From contig NZ_CP113264.1 in NCBI RefSeq assembly GCF_026642255.1, positions 1,240,001 to 1,304,000 of the forward strand: a DNA stretch of 64,000 nucleotides, written 5' to 3'. Below the pieces are notes generated by a model. The model was not told the DNA's origin. It saw only the letters and a list, made by a program, of their open reading frames with translations, and ran no database searches. The position numbers and the translations under genes were made by a program. How positions within the stretch are numbered: the stretch's first letter is position 1; each line of letters opens with the position of its first letter. Of this stretch, positions 1 to 11,278 are shown in pieces. This stretch comes from Streptomonospora nanhaiensis (GTDB lineage Bacteria > Actinomycetota > Actinomycetes > Streptosporangiales > Streptosporangiaceae).

Positions 1-586
1 GCGCGGCTCCCGGGCCCTGCCCGCGGCCGGCTCCGGGTGGCCGGGCCGCTGGGCGGTCCTGCCGCTCGGCCTGGCCTACGGGGTCTGGGTCGCGGGCTGG
101 GTCGGCGCGGCCCTGGTCGGCCTGATCCTGCTGTGCATGTGGTGGCTGGGCCGCCGCGCGCCCCGGCGGCTCAGGCACGCCAGGCCCGGGCGGCCGTCGA
201 TGGGCGGGCGCCTGCTGCCCCACCTGGCCGGGCCGTGGCCCCCGGTGGTGTCGCTGGGCCTGGCCGGGCTGTCCGTGGCCCTGGGCACCCACCTGGCCCT
301 GTACATGCCCTTCCACGACGTCACGGAGGCGTTCGGGGGAGCGCTGCGCGGCTGGGCGGCCCAGCTGCTGTGCCTGCCCGCGCTCGCCAGGCTCGTCCTG
401 GCCCTGGGCCGGCGCGGCGACGGCGACCCGGCCGACGCCGACCCGCCGGCGGTCCGCGCGGCCGCCGGGGCGGACCCGGAGGCCGCCCGCGGACCGGACC
501 CGGGCGGGGCGGACGGGAGCGCCCCGGCGGCGGAGCCCCGTGACGGCGACCTGAGGGAGCCCGACTCCGAGGAGGCCCGCGCATGA
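1..586 (+). CDS. Membrane protein of unknown function (3' part, start outside window)
   Basis: The reading frame is open from the first bases of the window and stops at 584-586, so the start lies upstream. The visible part has about three hydrophobic segments: one just before the WWLGRR stretch (about bases 60-160), one at about 235-310 and one near 350-400. A hydrophilic tail rich in Ala, Asp, Glu and Pro follows. The stop overlaps the ATG of the next gene (ATGA at 583-586), so the two are translationally coupled and probably work together in the envelope. I do not recognise the family. High GC at third positions throughout supports coding. Confidence 0.6.
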   Translation, partial: RGSRALPAAGSGWPGRWAVLPLGLAYGVWVAGWVGAALVGLILLCMWWLGRRAPRRLRHARPGRPSMGGRLLPHLAGPWPPVVSLGLAGLSVALGTHLALYMPFHDVTEAFGGALRGWAAQLLCLPALARLVLALGRRGDGDPADADPPAVRAAAGADPEAARGPDPGGADGSAPAAEPRDGDLREPDSEEARA

Positions 587-1632
587 GCGCGACCGGGACG
601 CGGACCGACAGCCAGGTCGGCCCGCCCGGGACCCCCGGACGCCCCCTGCCGCGGGGCGCCGTCATGGTGGCGCTGGGGGCGTTCCTGCTGACACTGGCCG
701 CCCTGCTGCCGCTGTACGTGCACGACAGGATCGCCCTGCTGCCGGCGCAGACCCGGTTCGACGTCAGGATGGTCGACGAGGACGCCGGCTACCTCGACAC
801 CTCCACCTGGCGGTGGGTGGAGGCCGCGGAGCTCACCCGGGTGACCCGCGTGGACGGCTCGGCCCACGGCGGGGACTGGTCGGCGTGGGAGGTGTCCGTG
901 GACACCTCGGTGCCCGACCGGATGATCGACCACTGGAGCCGGCGGGTGATCGTGGACCGCGAGACCGGCAGGGCGGTGAACTGCTGCGGCGAGCACGTCG
1001 ACGGCGACCGCGCGGTCCGCCAGGCGGGGCTCGTGTACTCGTGGCCGCCCGGGGCCGAGGAGGGCGACCACCCGTTCTACGACGCCGAGGTGCGCTCGGC
1101 GCCGATGCTGGAGTTCCAGGAGTGGGACGAGGTCGCCGGGGTCCCCGTGCGCCGGTACAGCCAGTGGGTCGAGGCCTCCCAGGTGCCGGAGTCGGCGCGC
1201 CCGGTGCCCGCCGGGCTGTTCCGGTCCGGCGCCCGGGGGACGGTCACCGCCACGCGCTGGCTGGAGGTGAGCCGCACGTTCTGGGTGGAGCCGGTCAGCG
1301 GGATCGTGGTCGACGCCCACGAGACGCGCTCGGAGACCCTGCGCCCGCAGGACGGCGGGGGCGAGGTCCCGCTCCTGTACGCGGAACTGGTCATGGCGGA
1401 CAACCAGGTCTCGGCCTACGCCGAGCAGGCCCGCGTCCGGTCGGTGCTGCTGCGCGCCCTGGACTCCTGGGCGCCCTGGGCGCTGGGACCGCTCGGCGGG
1501 CTGGCGGTCCTCGTCGGCCTGGTGGGGGCATGGCGGGGCCACCGTGCGGACGGCGCCCCCGCCGATCGGGAGGCCCCCGCCCGGAGGCGCGGGCGCCGGC
1601 GGGCCCGGGAGCCCCTCGACCCGCAGTGGTGA
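583..1632 (+). CDS. PorA family / DUF3068 membrane-anchored protein
   Basis: This 349-residue protein has one transmembrane segment near residues 25-50, a large extracytoplasmic domain with the order typical of the DUF3068 (PorA family) group (QTRFDVRM, the VNCC cysteine pair, SGIVVDAHETR), a second hydrophobic segment near residues 300-320, and a basic tail. In actinomycetes the family is an envelope protein of unclear function; the porin name comes from corynebacteria and should not be read as proof of a pore here. The ATG overlaps the stop of the upstream membrane gene by 4 nt, so it is co-translated with it. Confidence 0.75.
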   Translation: MSATGTRTDSQVGPPGTPGRPLPRGAVMVALGAFLLTLAALLPLYVHDRIALLPAQTRFDVRMVDEDAGYLDTSTWRWVEAAELTRVTRVDGSAHGGDWSAWEVSVDTSVPDRMIDHWSRRVIVDRETGRAVNCCGEHVDGDRAVRQAGLVYSWPPGAEEGDHPFYDAEVRSAPMLEFQEWDEVAGVPVRRYSQWVEASQVPESARPVPAGLFRSGARGTVTATRWLEVSRTFWVEPVSGIVVDAHETRSETLRPQDGGGEVPLLYAELVMADNQVSAYAEQARVRSVLLRALDSWAPWALGPLGGLAVLVGLVGAWRGHRADGAPADREAPARRRGRRRAREPLDPQW

Positions 1633-1719
1633 CCGGGCCCCGGCGGACGGGGCCGCGTCCGCCGGCGCACGCCTGTGTTCCGGAGGTGGGCGAGGAGGCC
1701 ACGCCGTAGTATCGGACAC

Positions 1720-4477
<2,758 letters not shown>

Positions 4478-4522
4478 GGCGTGCGCCGCGGGCGCCCCGG
4501 CGGGTCCGGCCTCCGCGGGCCG

Positions 4523-4554
4523 GGCCCGTCCCCCGGGAGACCGGGGGGCGGGCC
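4523..4554 (+). terminator. Hairpin terminator after thiC
   Basis: A 14-bp stem (4523-4536 with 4541-4554, one G-U pair) closes a GAGA tetraloop 45 nt after the thiC stop. There is no U-tract, as is common in high-GC actinomycetes. Confidence 0.6.
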
Positions 4555-4651
4555 GCTCGCGGAGTGTGGAAGGCCGGAGTGTCCCCCCGGCCACCCCGCA
4601 CCACGTGTGAGCTCCCGCGGACGCCCTCGTCCGCGACGGAGGGGACGCCGC

Positions 4652-5467
4652 TCAGCCGGGCTTGCGGGCGCTGGCGACCAGGTGCACGCCGACGTAGTCG
4701 TCGGACTCGGTCGCCCGCAGCTCCATCTCCACCAGGCGTCCCATCGACCTCGGGTCGCGGGCCAGCATCATCTCCACCGTGGAGGCGGACAGCACCGTGC
4801 GGGGCTTGATCCACTCCAGTTCCAGACCCGCGTCCGAGAGCGTCTCGGTGAGCTGCTCGGCGGTGAAGCACCGGGTGATGGAACCGTCGGGCCAGGGGAC
4901 CAGGAGCACGTCCGCGCTCGGCGCGTGGCTCAGCTCCGGCCAGCAGTCCTGCTCGGCGAGCAGCGCCATGCCCAGCACCACGGAGTCCACGCACAGCAGG
5001 GCGCGTCCCCCCGGGCGCAGCACCCTGGCGACCTCCGCGACGGAGGACTCGGTGGCCAGGTGGCGCGACAGGACCCGGTTGTCGGCGATCACCCCGTCGA
5101 AGACCTCGGAGGCGAAGTTGCGCAGGAAGGCGGAGTCCCCGACGACGTGGCGCAGGCGTCCGCGCCGCGCCGGGCGCGGCACCACCGCGCGCCCGTTGAC
5201 GAGGGTGAGCGGGCGGCGCACCGCCATGTCGGCGGAGGGGAGCAGGGTCACGACGTCGTGGCCGGCGGCCACCGCGCGCGGGGTGCCCTGGTAGTCGGGG
5301 CTGGACACGTCGAGGAGCCGGGAGGGTGCCTCGGGGAGCCAGCGGGCGATCTGCGCCTCCGCGACCGCCCAGTAGAACCGCCAGTAGTCCGAGAGGCGGT
5401 CGGGGGTGGCGAACTGCGCCGCGGGCGAGCGGGGGCGTTCGGAGGCAGGGGTTGAGGACGGTTGCAC
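4652..5467 (-). CDS. Class I SAM-dependent methyltransferase-like protein
   Basis: The Rossmann methyltransferase pattern is visible: a first strand [12 protein letters not shown] in place of the usual glycine-rich motif [15 protein letters not shown] as the motif II/III region, and [17 protein letters not shown] as the post-core strand. Motif I is degenerate (no GxGxG), so SAM binding or activity may be altered. I choose the GTG at 5467 (271 aa) because AGGAG sits 6 nt upstream; the frame also opens at a TTG at 5491 with no better ribosome site. Substrate unknown. It is transcribed divergently from sigR, whose promoter lies in the shared 314-nt gap. Confidence 0.65.
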   Translation of the reverse strand: MQPSSTPASERPRSPAAQFATPDRLSDYWRFYWAVAEAQIARWLPEAPSRLLDVSSPDYQGTPRAVAAGHDVVTLLPSADMAVRRPLTLVNGRAVVPRPARRGRLRHVVGDSAFLRNFASEVFDGVIADNRVLSRHLATESSVAEVARVLRPGGRALLCVDSVVLGMALLAEQDCWPELSHAPSADVLLVPWPDGSITRCFTAEQLTETLSDAGLELEWIKPRTVLSASTVEMMLARDPRSMGRLVEMELRATESDDYVGVHLVASARKPG

Positions 5468-5586
5468 GTGCGCTCCTCTCCCATCCTTCAAGTGGTCCTA
5501 CCCGCACTCTGCCATGCCTCACCTCCGATGACCGAGGCAAACGACAATTTCGGGCGGGTAAGGGACCTTCGTCCCCCCGGTGGCGC

Positions 5587-5612
5587 GGAATCAGCCCGGC
5601 GCGAACGTTGTT
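5587..5612 (+). promoter_or_regulatory. SigR-type promoter of sigR (GGAAT-N18-GTT)
   Basis: GGAAT at 5587-5591, exactly 18 nt, then GTT at 5610-5612. This is the known consensus for the SigR/SigH group of thiol-oxidative-stress sigma factors. Its position upstream of sigR implies positive autoregulation, with a start near 5619 and a leader that contains the in-frame ATG at 5683. Confidence 0.8.
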
Positions 5613-5781
5613 GTCCTCCACACCGCCACCGGAAGCGGACGTCCGGGGCGGACGAAAGTCCTATGAGGAGGGTCGTCAGAGCATGCCGACTGCCGGTTCA
5701 TGTCTCGAGCGCGGGGAGACGGCGTCGCCGCCACGCGGTGGCGGTGCGCGGGTCAGGGCCACGGGACCGTATCGTTGGGGT

Positions 5782-6482
<701 letters not shown>

Positions 6483-6486
<4 letters not shown>

Positions 6487-6791
6487 GCGGCGGTCACGGC
6501 GAACACAGCGACACCCCGTGCAGCGAGGTGCTCGACAAGCTCTACACCTATATCGACGGTGAGCTCGAGGAGCGCAACTGCGAGCAGATCAGGGAGCACC
6601 TGGACGGCTGCAGCCCCTGCCTGGAGGAGTACGGGCTCGACGAGGCGGTGAAGAAGCTCGTGGCCAAGCACTGCGGTTGCGACCCCGTCCCGATGGACCT
6701 GCGCGACAAGGTGCTGGGGCGTCTGGCCCTGGCGCGCACGGAGCAGCTGGCCAAGGAGGCCGGCGCGGAGGCGCCGGGAGCGCCCGCCTGA
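6483..6791 (+). CDS. rsrA: Zinc-binding redox-sensitive anti-sigma factor RsrA
   Basis: A 102-residue ZAS-family anti-sigma factor that holds SigR inactive until thiol oxidation ejects zinc. The HX3CX2C signature is His39, Cys43, Cys46, and a further N-terminal Cys13 corresponds to the fourth redox-active position; Cys33, Cys64 and Cys66 are additional. Its ATG overlaps the sigR stop, keeping stoichiometry. The frame extends upstream inside sigR but only the 6483 start makes the family length. A perfect hairpin at 6824-6851 ends the operon. Confidence 0.93.
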
Positions 6792-6823
6792 GGGCCTCGT
6801 CCTCGGCCTCCGACACCCGAGAC

Positions 6824-6851
6824 GGCGGTACCTGGAATTCCAGGTACCGCC
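6824..6851. terminator. Perfect 28-bp palindromic hairpin after rsrA
   Basis: Arms 6824-6835 and 6840-6851 are perfectly complementary around AATT. Its position 32 nt after the rsrA stop fits a terminator. The run after it (ATTGTCTATTTTGTG) is unusually T-rich for this genome, so it resembles a classical intrinsic terminator. Confidence 0.75.
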
Positions 6852-7408
6852 ATTGTCTATTTTGTGCCCCATTTCTGAATTGACTGACTCTGGCTCCTTG
6901 TGTGGCAATTTAGGGCTTTTGCGTGAATGTCTTCCCCGTTTCCCCGTGGCTGCCGGAGTTTTGGTCACGTGCGGACGCGGCAACCTTCTTGCAGCGTTCT
7001 TCGACACGCCCGGAACACCGGCTCCGTCCCAGGCCGTAACCGACTCGGAATGTTTTTTCCCCCGAGTCCCCCAGACTGTTGCGAATGGTTACTTTCCGTA
7101 GTCGTTCGAGGTGGTCTCGGTCGGGTGGGCCGAGGGCAATCGTCTTGACGGCGGGTAGTCCAACCTGCTTGTCCGATGATCAGTGGTTACTCAGAGTAAT
7201 AGAATAAAATTACTAATTGAATTCGTAATTCCGCATTCCGGAACTTGTTGCCATCGCGGGGTTGCGGATCGACGGTGGTTCGGGTCGGAGGTAAACAGGA
7301 GTCTGCTGTTGCCCGTTAAACTGGTCGCCATATCCAACGAATGGGGTAATTTACGCGGCGTGCCCGGGGGAATGGAGGTGCGCCTGCGTCGGGGAGAGGG
7401 GAACAACG
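6852..7408. other. 557-nt intergenic region with lower GC
   Basis: No convincing conserved gene. Composition is clearly more AT-rich than the surroundings, especially 7180-7240. ORFs of about 70-105 codons here have poor third-position GC and no recognisable product. The region holds a candidate ECF-type promoter (7240-7263) and leads into the micro-ORF at 7409. Confidence 0.5.
7240..7263 (+). promoter_or_regulatory. Candidate ECF sigma promoter (GGAAC-N16-GTT)
   Basis: GGAAC (7240-7244) and GTT (7261-7263) with 16 nt between them. The -35 element fits several ECF sigma factors. It would drive the micro-ORF at 7409 and the HD-GYP pair. It differs from the SigR promoter in its -35 last base and its spacer, so another sigma is more likely. 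Confidence 0.3.
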
Positions 7409-7486
7409 ATGTTCATCAGCATGCTCCACACCGCGATCGGTGCTCTTTGGGTCGTAACCGCCTTCACCGGGTGGTCCTGGTGGTAG
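7409..7486 (+). CDS. 25-residue membrane micro-protein
   Basis: ATG at 7409 is preceded by GGGGAGAGGGG, a strong ribosome site, and ends at TAG 7484-7486. The product is one hydrophobic helix (LHTAIGALWVVTAFTG) capped by an aromatic WSWW end. Third codon positions are about 84 percent G or C, unlike the AT-richer DNA around it, which supports translation. It lies 56 nt before the HD-GYP gene on the same strand and may be its leader peptide or a small partner. I know no family for it. Confidence 0.5.
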   Translation: MFISMLHTAIGALWVVTAFTGWSWW

Positions 7487-7542
7487 AACAGAACCGGTGA
7501 AACCATGACAGTCCGGTCGTCATTGGCGGGGGGTGAACGGGG

Positions 7543-8979
7543 GTGCGGGCTCTTCCTCAGGGCGCGCGTGTCTACGTCGGAATCATCGTTGTCAGTGCTG
7601 TCGCCATCGTGCTCATCGGTCCCTACTCGGGAATCGATCTGCAGACGCTGGTCCTCGTCGCGATCCTCTTCGTGGTCGCGGAGTCGATCAGCACAGCCGT
7701 CCTCAAGGGCGTCAGAGCGGGGATATCACCGAGCTCGGCCGTCTCGCTGGCCGCGGTGGTCCTGGTCGGACCGGTCGGTGCGGCGGTGGTCGGTTTCGCC
7801 TCCTGCCTCACGATCCGCAGGATGGACCTCGTCAAGAGGGCCTTCAACGGCGCGCAGTTCGCACTGGCGGCCTACGCGGCCGGACACGTCTACCTTCTGC
7901 TCGGCGGAACGGTGGGGGAACCGGGCCGGGAGGACTTCCCGGCCGTGGTGCTCCCCTACGTCGCCGCCGTCCTGACCCACTCCCTGGTCAACTCGGTCCT
8001 CATCGGCACCCTCATGTGGGCGCTCGGGGTCGTGCGGCCGGGGAGCCGGAGCAGGCTCCACTGGCGTCCCCTGGTCGCCGTCGAGCTGTCCTCCATGGGC
8101 TACCAGATGCTGGGGCTCGCCATCGCGGCCGTCTGGGGAGGGGTCGGACTCGTCGCCCCGCTCCTGGTCCTGCTGCCCCTGTTCATCGCCCGCTGGACCT
8201 TCGCCCAGCAGCTGGACGAGGCGCGCGCCCACGAGGCGACCCTCGCCACCCTCTGCCAGGCGGTGGAGACCAAGGACTACTACACCCGGGGCCACTGCAT
8301 GCGCGTCGCCGAGGGCGCCGCCATGATCGCCCGGGAACTGGGTATGCCCGCCGAGCGGGTGCAGAAGATCCGGTACGCCGGAATGCTGCACGACATCGGC
8401 AAGCTCGGAGTACCCACCAAGGTGTTGCAGAAGACGGGCAAACTCACCGACGACGAGTACGCGGCCATCAAGCTCCACCCGACCCGCGGCTACGAGATCG
8501 TCCGCGAGATCAGCTTCCTGGACGAGGCGCTGGCCGGGATCCGCCACCACCACGAGCGCCTCGACGGGCGCGGCTACCCCATGGGGCTGGTGGGGATGGA
8601 GATCCCCGAGTCCGCGCGCATCATCAGCGTCGCCGACGTCTTCGACTGCCTCACCTCCACGCGCTCCTACCGGCAGGCGTGGTCGGCGGAGGACGCCATC
8701 GCCGAGCTCCGCGCCTGTGCCGGGACCCAGTTCGACCCCAGGATGGTGGAGGCCCTCGTGCGCGCCGTCGAACGGGAGGGCTGGGAGACGCCGGACATCG
8801 CCGAGCCCCCGGGCGGCTGCTACACCGAGGCGGACCCCACGAACCGGACCTGCCCGGGGTCCGTGGACACCGCGGCCGGCGACGAGGCGCCGGCTCCGGC
8901 GCCCGTGCCGGAGCCGGAGGAGGAGGCGGCCGACACGGCCGCTCCCGCCGACGCGGTGACGGGCGGGAGCGAGCGATGA
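7543..8979 (+). CDS. Membrane HD-GYP domain protein (putative cyclic di-GMP phosphodiesterase)
   Basis: About six membrane segments fill residues 8-225, followed by a complete HD-GYP domain (228-400). Ligands and signature are intact: HD at 283-284 within MLHDIGK, HHH at 335-337, and the GYP motif GRGYP at 342-346 in HHERLDGRGYP. The family hydrolyses cyclic di-GMP linearly with a bi- or trimetal centre. The last 80 residues form an acidic Pro/Ala/Glu tail. Start is GTG at 7543 behind GGGGGG. The stop overlaps the next HD gene (ATGA at 8976), so the two are coupled and probably form a complex or sense one membrane signal. Confidence 0.88.
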   Translation: MRALPQGARVYVGIIVVSAVAIVLIGPYSGIDLQTLVLVAILFVVAESISTAVLKGVRAGISPSSAVSLAAVVLVGPVGAAVVGFASCLTIRRMDLVKRAFNGAQFALAAYAAGHVYLLLGGTVGEPGREDFPAVVLPYVAAVLTHSLVNSVLIGTLMWALGVVRPGSRSRLHWRPLVAVELSSMGYQMLGLAIAAVWGGVGLVAPLLVLLPLFIARWTFAQQLDEARAHEATLATLCQAVETKDYYTRGHCMRVAEGAAMIARELGMPAERVQKIRYAGMLHDIGKLGVPTKVLQKTGKLTDDEYAAIKLHPTRGYEIVREISFLDEALAGIRHHHERLDGRGYPMGLVGMEIPESARIISVADVFDCLTSTRSYRQAWSAEDAIAELRACAGTQFDPRMVEALVRAVEREGWETPDIAEPPGGCYTEADPTNRTCPGSVDTAAGDEAPAPAPVPEPEEEAADTAAPADAVTGGSER

Positions 8980-10313
8980 TGACCCAGAAGCAGTCCGACG
9001 GCGCGGGGACGTCGCGCCCGGCGCTGAGCGGACCCGAGGGCGGGGCCCTCAGCCACCAGCGCCCGCGCGGCCCCCTCTGGCGCACGGCCCGGCCGTTCCG
9101 CGCCGTGCTCGTCGGCTCGGTGGGGGCCGGGGCCCTGGCCGCCCTGGTGTGGACGGCCGCCACCGGTTTCGTCGAACCCTACGTGGCGCTCGCCTTCTGC
9201 CTGGTCATCGCGGTCGGAGAGCTGGCCAGGATCACGCTTCCGGGATCGCGCGAGGTCGCGCCGATCGCCTCGGCCGGTGCGATCAGCTACGCCTTCCTGC
9301 TCACCCTGGGCGCCGGGCCGCTCCACCACTCCGCCTGGCAGGTGGTGGCGGTGGTCGCGCTGGGCGTGGCACTGGGGGAGCTCCCGCACGTCGCGGTGGG
9401 GCGCAGCCCCCGGGTCGAGGACGCGGTCCGCAGGGTGCTCGCCGCCACGGTGCTCGCGGTGGCCTTCCGTCCGCTGGCCGAGCAGCTGGGGCTGGTGGGG
9501 CCGTCGGTGACGGCCACGCTGCTGATGGCCGCACTGGTGCTGCTCACCTGGTTCGCGGACTCCCTGGTCGCGGCCGTGCTCAGGGCGGAGCGCCTGCGCA
9601 CGAGGCTCATGGTCGCCGTCCGGGACGAGCTGCGCGCCCAGTTCGCCACGGGCGCCGCGATCGGCTCCAGCGGTGTGCTGATCGCGCTCGCCTGCACGGT
9701 GACCGGCCTGGCCGGCCTCCTGGTGTTCACGGCGCCCCTGCTGGTGTCCCAGGCGGCCTTCCGCCGCCACGCGGAGGTGCGGCGGACCTACCTGGAGACG
9801 GTGCGCGCGCTGTCGCGGGTGACCGAGGTGGGCGGGTACGTCGAGAACGGCCACTCGCGCCGGGTCAGCCAGCTGTCCCACGGGATCGCCTGCGAGCTGG
9901 GACTGGCCGAGGCCGAGCTGCTGGAACTGGAGTACGCGGCGCTGATGCACGACATCGGCCAGCTGTCGCTGCGGGAGCCCATCGCGGGCGGGGCGACCGT
10001 GCTCGCCTCCCCGCGGGAGCAGAGGCGGATCGCCGAGCTCGGATCGGCGATCATCCGGGAGACCGGCGTGCTGGACAACGTCGCGGAGACGGTCCGGCGC
10101 CAGTGCGAGCCGCTCGCGGGCGACGGCGACGAGGGGGTGCCGCCCCTGGGCAGCAGGATCATCAAGGTCGCCAACGCCTTCGACGACCTGGTGGGGGAGA
10201 ACGGGGACGCGGAGCGCCGCGCCGCCGTGCTGGAACGCCTGCGGATGGACACCGACAGCGAGTACGACCCCCGCGTGGTCGACGCCCTGGCCTCGGTGCT
10301 CGCCCGGGTCTGA
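8976..10313 (+). CDS. Membrane HD-domain protein, degenerate HD-GYP partner
   Basis: A 445-residue homologue of the preceding gene: multiple membrane segments (residues about 42-262), then an HD region with HD at 325-326 (LMHDIGQ). The metal-binding HHE and the GYP signature are absent: the equivalent stretch reads VRRQCEPLAG and the catalytic Lys of HDIGK is Gln. It is therefore probably not a cyclic di-GMP phosphodiesterase and may regulate or bind the intact neighbour. ATG at 8976 overlaps the upstream stop; a second ATG follows directly. Confidence 0.75.
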   Translation: MMTQKQSDGAGTSRPALSGPEGGALSHQRPRGPLWRTARPFRAVLVGSVGAGALAALVWTAATGFVEPYVALAFCLVIAVGELARITLPGSREVAPIASAGAISYAFLLTLGAGPLHHSAWQVVAVVALGVALGELPHVAVGRSPRVEDAVRRVLAATVLAVAFRPLAEQLGLVGPSVTATLLMAALVLLTWFADSLVAAVLRAERLRTRLMVAVRDELRAQFATGAAIGSSGVLIALACTVTGLAGLLVFTAPLLVSQAAFRRHAEVRRTYLETVRALSRVTEVGGYVENGHSRRVSQLSHGIACELGLAEAELLELEYAALMHDIGQLSLREPIAGGATVLASPREQRRIAELGSAIIRETGVLDNVAETVRRQCEPLAGDGDEGVPPLGSRIIKVANAFDDLVGENGDAERRAAVLERLRMDTDSEYDPRVVDALASVLARV

Positions 10314-10393
10314 GCCGCCTCCCGGCGCAGGGACGGCCCCGCCTGCGCTTCCCCGGACGCCCCGGCGGGGCGCGGGGGGAGCGGCGGGGCCCG

Positions 10394-11134
10394 TCAGTCC
10401 AGGGGCGGGCGCAGGCGGGTGACGAACTTGTAGCGGTCGCCGCGGTACAGCGACCGCACCCACTCCACCGGGTGGCCGTCGCCGTCGAAGCTGTGCTGGC
10501 AGTGCAGCACCAGGGGCAGGCCGACGTCCACGCCCAGCAGCCGGGCCTCGTTGGGGGTGGCCAGGACCGTCTCGATCGACGCCTCCGCCTCGGCCAGGGA
10601 GACGTCGTAGGCGCTCGCCAGGGCTTCGTACAGCGAGGCGTAGCGGTCCAACTGGCGCCGGAGGCCCGGGAAGCGCCGTGCGGCGAGGTGGGCGGTCTCC
10701 ACGGCCATCGGCTCGCCGTTGGCCAGGCGCAGCCGCTCGATGCGCAGCACGCGGCCGCCCGAGCGGATCGCGAGGAGCTCGGCGAGCTGGTCGTCGGCGT
10801 TGATGTAGCTCACGTCCAGGATGCGGGTCGCCGGGTGCAGGCCGTGCGCGCGCATCTCCTGCGTGTAGCTGGTGAGCTGGAGCACCTGGGCGACCTTCGG
10901 CTTGGCCACGAACGTGCCCTTGCCCTGGATACGGAGGAGGCGGCCCTCCACCACCATCTCGGTCAGCGCCTGGCGCACCGTCGTCCGGGACGTGCCGAAC
11001 TGGGTCGCCAGCGCCCTCTCCGGGGGGACCGGGTTGCCCGCGGGCATCGCCTCGATCAGCTCAAGGAGCTGCTTCTTCACCTGGTAGTACTTCGGCACCC
11101 GGGGGTTGCCGTCCAGTGTGCGCTGACCAGTCAT
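10394..11134 (-). CDS. dasR: GntR/HutC-family regulator, DasR-like
   Basis: 246 residues: N-terminal winged helix (about residues 15-80; [44 protein letters not shown]) and a UTRA effector domain ending [19 protein letters not shown]. The match to DasR, the N-acetylglucosamine/glucosamine-phosphate-responsive regulator of Streptomyces, is strong along its length. The ATG at 11134 is preceded by GGAGGAG; a longer frame to 11170 lacks such a site. A dre-like operator (11212-11227) lies 77 nt upstream, so autoregulation and control of the divergent kinase are likely. No dasABC transporter or nag gene lies in this window. Confidence 0.8.
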   Translation of the reverse strand: MTGQRTLDGNPRVPKYYQVKKQLLELIEAMPAGNPVPPERALATQFGTSRTTVRQALTEMVVEGRLLRIQGKGTFVAKPKVAQVLQLTSYTQEMRAHGLHPATRILDVSYINADDQLAELLAIRSGGRVLRIERLRLANGEPMAVETAHLAARRFPGLRRQLDRYASLYEALASAYDVSLAEAEASIETVLATPNEARLLGVDVGLPLVLHCQHSFDGDGHPVEWVRSLYRGDRYKFVTRLRPPLD

Positions 11135-11211
11135 CAGTCTCCTCCGCCGCGTCCCGCGCTTGCCGCACACACCCCGCCGGCGTGGCCGGTACGGCGGGCG
11201 GGCGGCCGCCG

Positions 11212-11227
11212 ATTGGTGTGGACCACT
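11212..11227. promoter_or_regulatory. dre-like DasR operator
   Basis: ATTGGTGTGGACCACT matches the dre consensus A(G/C)TGGTCTAGACCA(G/C)T at 13 of 16 positions, keeping both TGGT and ACCA half-sites. It lies between the divergent dasR-like gene and the PdtaS-like kinase, 51 nt from the kinase start. An overlapping perfect dyad GACCACTGGTC runs 11221-11231. Confidence 0.6.
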
Positions 11228-11278
11228 GGTCGAGTGCGTACCCCTTGAGTATGCACGCCTTCATGGGATGATTTGTGA

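Noticed and set aside
7183-7500. 105-codon ORF across the AT-rich gap
   Set aside because: Poor GC3, no ribosome site and it overlaps the better supported micro-ORF in another frame.
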